From Longimicrobium sp. (GTDB lineage Bacteria; Gemmatimonadota; Gemmatimonadetes; Longimicrobiales; Longimicrobiaceae), in contig NZ_DATIND010000038.1 of assembly GCF_035474595.1 (NCBI RefSeq), positions 1-52,158 on the forward strand: a stretch of 52,158 nucleotides of DNA. Direction: 5' to 3'. The notes under the pieces were generated by a model. That model was not told the origin of the DNA. It saw only the letters and a program-made list of their open reading frames with translations, and did not search any database. The position numbers were made by a program, and so were the translations under genes. The stretch's first letter is position 1, and the number at the start of each line of letters is the position of its first letter. Shown here piece after piece: positions 40,936-48,640 of this stretch.

Positions 40936-41418
40936 ATGCGCACAGGCACCATTCTCCTTGCTCTACTCGCATTCGCCGGGGGATGCAAGCATCAGGCAGC
41001 TCCGCCTGCCGAAGTTTCGCCTTCGCCGGCCACGGGCGAGAGCCGCGAGCAGCGAGAAGCCCTGCCCCCGCCGATTCTCGCATTGATCGGAGAGCGTGCG
41101 CGACTCTCGCTCACCTCCGAGCAGGTGGTCGCGCTGGACTCCATCCAGCAGCGGTGGAGTGCCGAGAACGCAAGGCTGACGCAAACCGGAATGGTGATGT
41201 CGACGAGCGTGCTGGGCACGACGTTCAAGCGCGGCACGGTTGCACCCTCGGGACCCGAAGCGCGGGCGAACCACTTCCGCGCGGCGAAAGCCGTGGAAGC
41301 GGTCCTTACCGAGCAGCAGCGACGCGCCGTGTGCGATCTCCACCGCACCAGGCCGGAGCCGGTGCACCGGCTCTGGCCTTGGTGCGGCAGCCGCCCTGGC
41401 GCCATACCAGGTGCGTGA
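40936..41418 (+). CDS. Lipoprotein with Spy/CpxP-like helical region
   Basis: A 160-residue protein. The signal MRTGTILLALLAFAGGC is a lipobox. The mature protein has a helix-rich middle (RLSLTSEQVVALDSIQQRWSAENARL and RAAKAVEAVLTEQQRRAVC) resembling the LTxxQ motif of periplasmic heavy-metal/envelope-stress sensors. The last 25 residues are not helical and may be a shifted tail. Plus-strand spacer follows before the methyltransferase. Family call is tentative. Confidence 0.6.
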   Translation: MRTGTILLALLAFAGGCKHQAAPPAEVSPSPATGESREQREALPPPILALIGERARLSLTSEQVVALDSIQQRWSAENARLTQTGMVMSTSVLGTTFKRGTVAPSGPEARANHFRAAKAVEAVLTEQQRRAVCDLHRTRPEPVHRLWPWCGSRPGAIPGA

Positions 41419-41500
41419 ACGCGACGCCGAGCCATCCGAGACTCTGTTCCGAGCCGGGCTCCGCGGTCAGGAAGGCAAATGCGCATCGATCGAGGAATGG

Positions 41501-42298
41501 ATGTCCGATACGGACTACCTGCTGGTAAACCGCAAGACGGAAGCAGCGCAGCGCTTCGCCGCACTGTCGGCGCTCTTCGATCCGGGCACGCTCCGGCAGT
41601 TCGATGCTTGCGGCATGGCTCGCGGGTGGCGCTGCTGGGAAGTGGGTGCGGGAGGACCCACCCTGGTCCAAGCCATCGCGGAGCGGGTCGGAGATACCGG
41701 ATACGTTTTGGCGACCGATATCGACCCCACCTGGACCAAGGAGGCGGCGGCCGGCAACGTGGAAATACGCAATCACGACGTGGCCCTCGATCCCCCGCCC
41801 GGTGAATCGTTCGATCTGGTTCACGCTCGCCTTGTCCTGGTCCACGTCCCCGAGCGGGAGCGCGCGTTCCGGAACATGATCTCCGCGCTGAAGCCGGGCG
41901 GCTGGCTGGTGGTCGAGGACGCCGATCCGGCACTGCAGCCCTTGAGCTGCATCGATGTCTACGGCCCCGAACAGGAGCTGGCCAACCGGATCAGGGTGGG
42001 ATTCAGGACCCTGTTGTCCGGCCGGGGAGCGGACCTGTCCTTCGGCCGGAAGCTGCCCCGGATGTTTCGTGAGGCCGGCATGCTGGACATGGCCGCCGAG
42101 GCTTATTTCCCCATCGCCTTCCCGGAATGCATCCCACTGGAGATCGCCACGATCGGGATGATCCGGAACGATCTGGTGACCCACGGCATTGCAACCGACG
42201 ACGAAATCGAGCGGCACCTCGACAACGTGCAAGCGGGTACGCTGGATCTCTCCCAGCCGCCGATGATCTCCGTCCGTGGACGCAAGCCACGGGGTTGA
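41501..42298 (+). CDS. Class I SAM-dependent methyltransferase
   Basis: A 265-residue cytoplasmic enzyme. Motif I is CWEVGAGGPTLVQAIAERVG, followed by the acidic end of strand 2 (LATDIDPTW), the strand 4 segment FDLVHARLVLVHVPER, and ALKPGGWLVVEDADP, typical of small-molecule methyltransferases. The substrate cannot be told. The ATG at 41501 has GAGG five bases upstream; the longer frame to 41240 crosses the preceding gene. Confidence 0.85.
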   Translation: MSDTDYLLVNRKTEAAQRFAALSALFDPGTLRQFDACGMARGWRCWEVGAGGPTLVQAIAERVGDTGYVLATDIDPTWTKEAAAGNVEIRNHDVALDPPPGESFDLVHARLVLVHVPERERAFRNMISALKPGGWLVVEDADPALQPLSCIDVYGPEQELANRIRVGFRTLLSGRGADLSFGRKLPRMFREAGMLDMAAEAYFPIAFPECIPLEIATIGMIRNDLVTHGIATDDEIERHLDNVQAGTLDLSQPPMISVRGRKPRG

Positions 42299-42449
42299 TC
42301 GTGGGCGCCGCTGGAGGGCACGGATCACCTCCCGGCCCGCGTCGTTCGTCCTCCCGTGTCTTCGTGGCCTTCCAGCGCGCAGCATCCCGCCACGCATCGC
42401 TCCAGCCGCGCGCCCAATGCAGGTGAACCCCGCGTCGGGTTTCATCGCC
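42299..42449. other. Short spacer, nothing distinctive
   Basis: No gene or clear signal before the promoter at 42450. Confidence 0.4.
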
Positions 42450-42489
42450 TTGACTCCTCACGCAGCTTCCTGTACTGTACTTCTGTACA
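42450..42489 (+). promoter_or_regulatory. Promoter and palindromic operator of yefM-yoeB
   Basis: TTGACT (42450-42455) is 17 bases from TACTGT (42473-42478). The palindrome TGTAC-TTCT-GTACA (42476-42489) overlaps the -10, fitting autorepression by the antitoxin. The half-sites are the same five bases (TGTAC/GTACA) as in the XRE operator at 25341. Confidence 0.6.
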
Positions 42490-42506
42490 ACTACTCAGGA
42501 GCCGCG

Positions 42507-42794
42507 ATGGCGATCGAAATCACCTACACAGCTGCACGCGCGAACCTCGCGAAGCTCCTCGATTCCACCGTCGAGGACCGCGAAATCGTGCTGATTCGGC
42601 GCCGCGGTGCGGAAGACGTTGCGCTGATCGCCGCGGATGAGCTGGAGAGTCTCCTCGAGACGGCTCACCTGCTGCGCTCTCCGCGGAATGCGGAGCGGCT
42701 CCTCACGGCACTCCAGCGCGCTCGCGCACGGACCGAGACCCCACAGCACCTCGACGACCTCCGCGCGGAACTTGGTCTTGAGCAGCGGGGCTGA
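42507..42794 (+). CDS. yefM: YefM-type antitoxin (Phd/YefM family)
   Basis: A 95-residue antitoxin. The N-terminal DNA-binding part (MAIEITYTAARANLAKLLDSTVEDREIVLIRRRGAEDVALIAADELESL) is the Phd/YefM fold and the C-terminal part (LLRSPRNAERLLTALQRARAR) is the toxin-binding helix. AGGAG precedes the ATG by six bases. The stop lies inside the toxin start region. The pair is a type II module. Confidence 0.92.
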   Translation: MAIEITYTAARANLAKLLDSTVEDREIVLIRRRGAEDVALIAADELESLLETAHLLRSPRNAERLLTALQRARARTETPQHLDDLRAELGLEQRG

Positions 42795-43062
42795 CCAGAG
42801 AACGAAACGAGAAGCCGTTTTCCAGCCAGAGTTCCGCGAGGACCTGCGGTTCTGGGTGGAAACGGATCGCAAGCTCGCGCTACGCTGCCTCGATCTTGTG
42901 GAGGCAGTGCTGCGGGATCCGTTCTCCGGGATCGGGAAGCCCGAGCCGCTGAAGTACCTGGCGCCCTGCACATGGTCGCGCCGGCTCTCCCAGGAGCACC
43001 GGCTGGTTTATCTCGTGAGTCGCGACCGCATCGATTTCCTCCAGGCCCGCTATCACTACTGA
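42778..43062 (+). CDS. yoeB: YoeB-type mRNA interferase toxin
   Basis: A ribosome-dependent RNase of about 94 residues. Family hallmarks are DPFSGIGKPEPLKYL, SRRLSQEHRLVYLV and the C-terminal RYHY (catalytic His and Tyr). No ATG exists; a TTG at 42778 within the antitoxin end is chosen, giving a 17-base overlap. The exact start is uncertain and could lie nearer the conserved FQPEF. Lies before a 17-bp terminator stem. Confidence 0.85.
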   Translation: MSSGADQRTKREAVFQPEFREDLRFWVETDRKLALRCLDLVEAVLRDPFSGIGKPEPLKYLAPCTWSRRLSQEHRLVYLVSRDRIDFLQARYHY

Positions 43063-43115
43063 CCGCCGGTCCCACAATCGGCTGCCGTACAACCTTTCTC
43101 CCGTGCCGCAACCGA

Positions 43116-43153
43116 AGAGCCGCTCCCGTGCCTCGCGGCACGGGGGCGGCTCT
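43116..43153. terminator. Bidirectional terminator
   Basis: A 17-bp stem with one G-T pair and a TCGC loop lies between the convergent yoeB and clpB stops. Confidence 0.88.
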
Positions 43154-43192
43154 CGTCGATACGGTTGCCCCTGAACTTCTCGTCTCCCACCC

Positions 43193-45841
43193 TCACACGC
43201 CCGCCGGCACCTCCGCCTCCTCGGCGGGGGCGGCGGCGGGGTTGTCGGCGCGGAAGGAGAGCTGCATGGAGCCGGGCTCGCGGTCCACCACGATGGTGTC
43301 GCCGTCCTCGAACTCGCCCTCCAGCACGCGGACCGCCAGCGGGTTCTGCACCAGCCGCTGGATGGAGCGCTTCAGCGGGCGGGCGCCGTAGGCCGGGTCG
43401 TACCCCTCCTCCGCGATCAGCGCCTTGGCCGCGTCGGTCAGGCGCAGCGACATCTTCCGCTCGGAGAGCAGCGTCTCCAGCCGCTTCAGCTGCAGCTCCA
43501 CGATCCGCTTCAGCTCCTCGCGGTCCAGCGGCTTGAACACGATGACCTCGTCCACCCGGTTCAGGAACTCGGGGCGGAAGTGGCGCCGCATCTCCCCCAG
43601 CACCAGGGCCTCCACCTCCTCTCGCACGCCGGGCTCGCCCATCCGCTCGGCGTACTCCAGGATCATGGAGCCGCCGATGTTGCTGGTCATGATGATGACC
43701 GTGTTGCGGAAGTTCACCGCGCGCCCCTGGCTGTCGGTCACCCGCCCATCGTCCAGGATCTGCAGCAGCACGTTGAACACGTCGGGGTGCGCCTTCTCGA
43801 TCTCGTCGAACAGGATCACGCTGTAGGGGCGCCGGCGCACCGCCTCGGTCAGCTGGCCGCCCTCCTCGTAGCCCACGTACCCCGGCGGCGCGCCGATCAG
43901 CCGGCTCACGGCGTGCTTCTCCATGTACTCCGACATGTCGATGCGCACCATGGCCTCGTCGCTGTCGAAGAGGAACTCGGCCAGCGCCCGCGCCGTCTCG
44001 GTCTTTCCCACGCCCGTGGGGCCCAGGAAGATGAACGAGCCGATGGGGCGGTTGGGGTCCTGCATCCCCGCGCGCGAGCGGCGCACGGCGTTGGCCACGG
44101 CCTCCGTCGCCTCCGGCTGCCCGATCACCCGCTCGTTCAGGTGCCGGTCCAGGTGCGCCAGCCGCTCGCGGTCGCTCTGCAGCATCCGCGAGACGGGGAT
44201 CCCCGTCCACCGCGCCACCACCTCGGCGATGTCGTCGGCGTCGACCTCCTCCTTCAGGAACTTGCTGCGCGCCTGCAGCTCGGCCAGGTGCTGGTCGCTG
44301 CCGGCGATCTCCTTCTGCAGCGCGGGGATCTCGCCGTACTGGATCTGCGCGGCGCGCTCCAGGTCACCCGTGCGCTGGGCGCGGTCCAGCTCCACCTTCA
44401 GCTCGTCCAGGCGCTCCTTCTTCCCGCGGATCTCCTGGATCGCCTGCTTCTCGCTCTGCCACTGCGCCTTCATCCCGCTGCTCTTCTCGCGCAGGTTGGC
44501 CAGCTCCTCCTCCAGCCGCTGCAGCCGCTCCCTGGACTCGGCGTCCTGCTCGCGTCCCAGCGCCTGCCGCTCGATCTCGAGCTGCATGATGCGGCGCTCC
44601 ACCTCGTCGATCTCCTGCGGCATGCTGTCGATCTCGATGCGCAGCTTGCTGGCCGACTCGTCGATCAGGTCGATGGCCTTGTCGGGAAGGAAGCGGTCGC
44701 CGATGTAGCGGTTGGAGAGGGTGGCGGCGGCCACGATGGCGTTGTCGGTGATGCGCACGCCGTGGTGCACCTCGTAGCGCTCCTTCAGCCCGCGCAGGAT
44801 GGCGATGGTGTCTTCCACGCTGGGCTCGCCCACGAACACGGGCTGGAAGCGGCGCTCCAGCGCGGCGTCCTTCTCGATGTTCTCGCGGTACTCGTCCAGC
44901 GTCGTCGCCCCCACCACCCGCAGCTCGCCGCGGGCCAGCGCCGGCTTCAGCATGTTCCCCGCGTCGGGCGAGCCCTCGGTCTTCCCGGCGCCCACGATGG
45001 TGTGCAGCTCGTCGATGAACACGATGAACTGCCCGTTGCTGCTGGTGAGCTCCTTCAGCACCGCCTTCAGGCGCTCCTCGAACTCGCCGCGGTACTTGGC
45101 GCCCGCCAGCATGGCGGTGATGTCGAGGGAGATGAGCGTCTTGTCGCGCAGCCCCTCGGGGACGTCGCCGTTCACGATGCGCTGGGCCAGCCCCTCCACG
45201 ATGGCCGTCTTCCCCACCCCCGGCTCGCCGATCAGCACCGGGTTGTTCTTGGTGCGGCGCGACAGCACCTGGATGACGCGGCGGATCTCCTCGTCGCGGC
45301 CGATGACCGGGTCCAGCTTGCCGCGGCGCGCGCGCTCGGTGAGGTCGGTGGAGAAGCGCTGCAGCGCCTGGAACTTCTCCTCGGGGTTCTGGTCGGTCAC
45401 GGTGTGCGGGCCGCGCACCTGCTCCAGCGCCTCGAGCAGCGTCTTGCGGCTGGCGCCCTGCGCCTTCAGCAGCCCGGCCGCGCTGAACCCCTTCTCGGCC
45501 AGCCCCAGCAGGAAGTGCTCGGTGGACACATACTCGTCCTTCAGCTCGCGCGCGTCCTTCTCGGCCTGGTCCAGCACCGCGTTCAGCTCGCGCGAGATGT
45601 GCGGCGTGGCCCCGCTCTGCTTCGGCAGCCGCGCGGCGGCCGCGTCGGCCTCGCTGCGCAGCCGGGTGACGTTCACGCCCACCTTCTGCAGGATGGGAAC
45701 GATGATCCCCTCCTCCTGCTCCAGCAGCGACTGGAGAAGATGCAGATCCTCGATCTGCGGGTTGCCGGCGCGCTGGGCGCGGCTCATCGCGTCCTGCAGC
45801 GATTCGGCCGATTTGACAGTCAGACGATCGGGATTGATCAT
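43193..45841 (-). CDS. clpB: ATP-dependent chaperone ClpB
   Basis: Hexameric disaggregase working with DnaK. The 882-residue protein has an N-domain (about 1-150) and NBD1 with Walker [16 protein letters not shown] and Walker B FIDELHT. The M-domain coiled coil (about 400-530) and NBD2 follow, with [15 protein letters not shown] and [10 protein letters not shown]. The C-terminal end is family-like with an extra acidic Ala/Glu tail. Start at 45841 gives [11 protein letters not shown]. The heat-shock regulator is not visible in the spacer. Confidence 0.96.
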   Translation of the reverse strand: MINPDRLTVKSAESLQDAMSRAQRAGNPQIEDLHLLQSLLEQEEGIIVPILQKVGVNVTRLRSEADAAAARLPKQSGATPHISRELNAVLDQAEKDARELKDEYVSTEHFLLGLAEKGFSAAGLLKAQGASRKTLLEALEQVRGPHTVTDQNPEEKFQALQRFSTDLTERARRGKLDPVIGRDEEIRRVIQVLSRRTKNNPVLIGEPGVGKTAIVEGLAQRIVNGDVPEGLRDKTLISLDITAMLAGAKYRGEFEERLKAVLKELTSSNGQFIVFIDELHTIVGAGKTEGSPDAGNMLKPALARGELRVVGATTLDEYRENIEKDAALERRFQPVFVGEPSVEDTIAILRGLKERYEVHHGVRITDNAIVAAATLSNRYIGDRFLPDKAIDLIDESASKLRIEIDSMPQEIDEVERRIMQLEIERQALGREQDAESRERLQRLEEELANLREKSSGMKAQWQSEKQAIQEIRGKKERLDELKVELDRAQRTGDLERAAQIQYGEIPALQKEIAGSDQHLAELQARSKFLKEEVDADDIAEVVARWTGIPVSRMLQSDRERLAHLDRHLNERVIGQPEATEAVANAVRRSRAGMQDPNRPIGSFIFLGPTGVGKTETARALAEFLFDSDEAMVRIDMSEYMEKHAVSRLIGAPPGYVGYEEGGQLTEAVRRRPYSVILFDEIEKAHPDVFNVLLQILDDGRVTDSQGRAVNFRNTVIIMTSNIGGSMILEYAERMGEPGVREEVEALVLGEMRRHFRPEFLNRVDEVIVFKPLDREELKRIVELQLKRLETLLSERKMSLRLTDAAKALIAEEGYDPAYGARPLKRSIQRLVQNPLAVRVLEGEFEDGDTIVVDREPGSMQLSFRADNPAAAPAEEAEVPAGV

Positions 45842-46332
45842 CGGGTCTCCGTAAGTGATTGAATTCTCGGGATCTACCTTGCGCCCGGATACCGGGCGGA
45901 ACCGCGGGGTTCCGCGTTCCGCGCCGCCGCATGGGCGAGCGCGGCCGGGCGTCGCTGCCCGGGGGAAGGGAAACTTTCGTGCCCGGAAAAGCTTGCCAAA
46001 TCGTCAGTTTCCCCGCCGAATGCGCGGGCACCCGGCGCGGAGCGATGGTTCGTGGACGAAAGGAGAATGGAAGGAGTCTCACCGGAGAACTGCCACCCTC
46101 CGTTTCCTCCGTTCCCTCCGTGTGATGCCCCGCCGTTCGCCCGGTCGAGGAGTGCACAGCCGATTGCCTGATCGGAAGTCGATTGCCTGATCAGAACCGG
46201 CGATCGGCTTGCTCGCGGGGATCTCCCGATGTAGAGTGATACCCGCCAGGACGCAAAAGACGCGCAGGCTCGACGCGGATGCATCGCGTTCCGCCGCTCG
46301 CCCAGTATCCACCGACCGAATGGAGGAGTGCG
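45842..46332. other. Spacer between clpB and the small secreted proteins
   Basis: About 490 bp without a convincing gene. A 13-bp direct repeat CGATTGCCTGATC occurs at 46161 and 46180 (19-bp period). A possible promoter on the plus strand is TTGCTC (46209-46214), 17 bases, TAGAGT (46232-46237), about 96 bases before the next ATG. A CTCCG-type tandem run lies near 46090-46115. The clpB promoter is not identified. Confidence 0.5.
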
Positions 46333-46575
46333 ATGCGAACGACATCCGGCGTGTTCCGTAATCTCGCCATGGCCGCGCTGACGGCGGCCTCGCTCGCGTT
46401 CGGCGCCCGCGCGGCGCTGGCGGACACCGCACCCATGCAGGCGTGCGCCGACCCCACCGCGCAGGGCTCGTGCAACTCGACGTCGGACTGCCGCAAGATC
46501 TGCAACCGGCTGTCCAACGGCCTGATCCCCGTCTGCGACACCGCGTCGCACTGCTGCACCTGCCAGAAGCTGTGA
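46333..46575 (+). CDS. Small secreted cysteine-rich protein 1
   Basis: An 80-residue protein with a signal peptide (first about 31 residues, ending AALA before DTAPMQ). The mature 49 residues hold eight cysteines (AC, SC, DC, IC, VC, CCTC), so it is likely disulfide-rich or metal-binding. Start supported by GGAGG eight bases upstream. No family recognised. A hairpin terminator follows. Together with the next gene it forms a plus-strand pair in a minus-strand neighbourhood. Confidence 0.8.
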   Translation: MRTTSGVFRNLAMAALTAASLAFGARAALADTAPMQACADPTAQGSCNSTSDCRKICNRLSNGLIPVCDTASHCCTCQKL

Positions 46576-46592
46576 GGCGCTGACGTCGCCGG

Positions 46593-46617
46593 GCGCCGCC
46601 CGAGAGGCGGGCGGCGC
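46593..46617 (+). terminator. Hairpin between the two small genes
   Basis: A 9-bp stem (GCGCCGCCC / GGGCGGCGC) with a 7-base loop, 18 bases after the stop. No T run, so partial read-through is likely. Confidence 0.55.
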
Positions 46618-46642
46618 GCTTCACCCCGAGGAGGGAGGCACC

Positions 46643-46852
46643 ATGACCAGGTCCGCTCGCATCCGGAACGTGCTGTTCGGCGTGGGCGTCTGCACGGCGC
46701 TCGGGTTCGGCGCCGCGACGGCGACCGCGCATCCGCGCTCGGCCAGGGCCATCATCACCGACACCGCCGAGGAGTGCACCGCCTACTGCACCTCGACCGG
46801 CAAGGCCCACTCCAGCTGGGATCCGCGCACCGGCGCGTGCCGCTGCTTCTGA
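46643..46852 (+). CDS. Small secreted cysteine-rich protein 2
   Basis: A 69-residue protein with a signal-like N-terminus (VLFGVGVCTALGFGAATATAH). The mature part has four cysteines (EECTAYC and GACRCF). A GAGGAGGGAGG tract precedes the ATG. No family recognised. It shares with the first gene the layout of signal plus short Cys-rich mature peptide. Confidence 0.75.
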   Translation: MTRSARIRNVLFGVGVCTALGFGAATATAHPRSARAIITDTAEECTAYCTSTGKAHSSWDPRTGACRCF

Positions 46853-46868
46853 TCGCCACCATGAACGA

Positions 46869-46899
46869 AGCCCCCGCCGCCCGGTTCGCGGCGGGGGCT
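46869..46899 (+). terminator. Intrinsic terminator
   Basis: A 12-bp perfect stem (AGCCCCCGCCGC with its complement, 7-base loop) 17 bases after the stop of the second small gene. Confidence 0.8.
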
Positions 46900-46926
46900 C
46901 TCGGAAGGATGGCCCGGCAGCGCGCT

Positions 46927-47369
46927 CTACTGGCGCGCGGTTGCGGCGGGCCTGTATTCCGGCTGCACCAGGGCCCCGGTCGCGCGCACCATCCCCGGAT
47001 AGCTGGTCAGCAGCGTCCACTGCTCGAGCAGCTCGTCGGCGGCCTGCTGCGCGCCGTGTCGCAGGAACGGTGTGGAACCCTCCTTCTCCACCCGGCGCGC
47101 AGCCGCCAGTATGCGTCGATGTCCTGCGCCATCCGCGGCCAGAACGGATGCACGTCACGCAGGGGAGCCAGGGAGTCGTGCAGCGAGCGCAGGGCCTCCT
47201 CCTCATCCTGGAACTGGGTGTTGAAGCGCACCCCGGTGTACCGCGCGAACAGCTCGTGAAGCAGGAGAAGGCACTCGTTCAGCGCGTCCTGCGCCTCCTC
47301 CATCTCCGGCTCGTACAGCTGCTCGACGTCGGCCCGGGTGAGCGGGGCAAGTCCCCAACCGGTGCTCAT
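46927..47369 (-). pseudogene. Hypothetical gene broken by a frameshift
   Basis: The first part, starting at the ATG at 47369 (MSTGWGLAPLTRADVEQ), encodes a helical acidic protein ending DIDAYWRLRAG. In the next frame, from about 47095, the sequence continues sensibly as VEKEGSTPFLRHGAQQAADE, then LLEQWTLLTSYPGMVRATG, to a TAG at 46927-46929. The uninterrupted frame instead runs into low-quality sequence (SRPPTSCSSSGRC). This indicates a one-base frameshift, or an assembly error, near GGCGCGC at 47090-47100. Family unknown. Upstream is a methyltransferase in the same direction. Confidence 0.8.
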
Positions 47370-47406
47370 GGCATCAGCCTCTCTATTTCTTCGCGGAATC
47401 CGGGGC

Positions 47407-48252
47407 TCAGCCGGATGCGGTTCCATCTCCCGCTCCGCCGTCCGGCTTGCGGAGAACGAAGCTGAGGTAGCGCGTGCGGCCGGTGCGGAAGCGCGCGTAG
47501 GCCGCCGAGCCCTTCATCGCCGCGAACTCGTGGAACGAGTCGCGGAACCAGCGGGGGCACTTCTGCTCGATCAGGCGGCGCTTGCGGTCGTCGTCGCGGT
47601 CCAGCGCCTCCAGCACGTTGGGGGTGATCTCCGTCTCCCGCAGCACGTCCAGCCCCGAGCCGCGGATCTGCGCGCGCCACTCGTCCAGCTGGTGCGGGCC
47701 GCGGTGGTCGGTGTAGAGGAAGTGCCCGCGGGGGCGCAGCACCCGCCGCACTTCGCCCAGGAAGCGCTCCATCGAGCCGTAGCCGTGCGACGACTCCACG
47801 TTCAGCACCACGTCGAAGCTGGCGTCGGGGAACGGGAGCGCCTCGGCATCGCCCGCGCGGAAGGCGAGGCGGGGGACGGCGTGGTGGCGCGCGCAGAACT
47901 CCACCGCGGCGGCACAGCGGTCCACCCCCACGTACGAGCGCGGCCCCAGGTAGCGGGCGATGTACGACGCGCCGCCGCCCCGCCCCGAGCCCACCTCCAG
48001 CACGTCCTTCCCCACCAGCTCGATCTCCCCCGCCAGGTGATGGTAGAGCTGGATGCAGTAGCGGTCGGCCTCGTCCTCGTCGCGCAGCGCCAGCCCGCCG
48101 CCGTTCGTCCCCGGCACCGCGAAGCCGTAGTTCATGAACACCATGTCGGCGTCACGGTCCACGCGCGACAGGATGCGGTACAGCAGGCCGATCATCGCCC
48201 GTTTGGCGGCGGGGGAAATGGCGAGCGCCGCATCGAAAGCCCGCTTCAGCAT
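47407..48252 (-). CDS. SAM-dependent methyltransferase
   Basis: A 281-residue enzyme. Motif I is DVLEVGSGRGGGASYIARYLGP, with later VGVDRCAAAVEF, DAEALPFPDASFDVVLNVESSHGYGS and LRPRGHFLYTDHRG, as in ubiquinone/tocopherol/sterol-type methyltransferases. The N-terminal KRAMIGLLYRILSR and FMNYGFAV segment is typical of lipid-substrate members. Substrate unknown. The ATG at 48252 has an AGAGG site; a TTG at 48270 is the alternative. Operon with the frameshifted gene downstream. Confidence 0.85.
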   Translation of the reverse strand: MLKRAFDAALAISPAAKRAMIGLLYRILSRVDRDADMVFMNYGFAVPGTNGGGLALRDEDEADRYCIQLYHHLAGEIELVGKDVLEVGSGRGGGASYIARYLGPRSYVGVDRCAAAVEFCARHHAVPRLAFRAGDAEALPFPDASFDVVLNVESSHGYGSMERFLGEVRRVLRPRGHFLYTDHRGPHQLDEWRAQIRGSGLDVLRETEITPNVLEALDRDDDRKRRLIEQKCPRWFRDSFHEFAAMKGSAAYARFRTGRTRYLSFVLRKPDGGAGDGTASG

Positions 48253-48387
48253 CGACCTCTCCCGCGGCAATGGTGATCCGATGATGGGGACCGCCCGACC
48301 GGCGTGAAGCGCGGATACAAGAGAGCGTTGCGGACGTCCGCCGCGTCAAGGGAGACGATCGGGTGCGCGAACCGGCCCTCCTCACCG

Positions 48388-48462
48388 GCGACTGAATCAG
48401 TCGCAGCGTCGCATCAACAACCACGGAAAGCCTCGCAAACTGCGCGAGGCTGTTCGGCTCGT
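48388..48462 (-). repeat. Dispersed hairpin repeat, copy 2
   Basis: Minus strand: GAGCCGAACAGCCTC, then a perfect hairpin AGCCTCGC-GCAGTTT-GCGAGGCT, then TCCGTGGTTGTTGATGCG. Order and most bases match 37846-37905. The hairpin stem is better conserved here. Confidence 0.8.
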
Positions 48463-48584
48463 CGGCGGCCAGGGCGCATCCTTTCATCCTCCCTGAACGC
48501 GCGTTAGCGCGGGGACGACTCGGGACGACGGCCGGGTCGATGCGGCCAGGGATGCGCGAACTGAATTCCCCGATTGGGTAGAAG
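48463..48584. other. Spacer, nothing seen
   Basis: GC-rich spacer before the terminator. No gene or signal identified. Confidence 0.4.
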
Positions 48585-48623
48585 ACGAGCGCCCCGCCGG
48601 AACTGGGCCGGCGGGGCGCTCGT
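48585..48623 (-). terminator. Intrinsic terminator of the M14 peptidase gene
   Basis: A perfect 16-bp stem (ACGAGCGCCCCGCCGG with its complement, 7-base loop), 18 bases beyond the stop, followed on the minus strand by CTTCTACC. Confidence 0.85.
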
Positions 48624-48640
48624 TTCGGTGCCGCGGTCGA

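Noticed and set aside
43580-45862. Long plus-strand open frame opposite clpB
   Set aside because: Shadow of a verified ClpB gene; sequence is Leu/His/Gln-rich without domains.
46079-47206. A 375-codon minus-strand frame spanning the small secreted genes and the frameshifted gene
   Set aside because: It runs antisense across two well-supported small genes and contains no motif.
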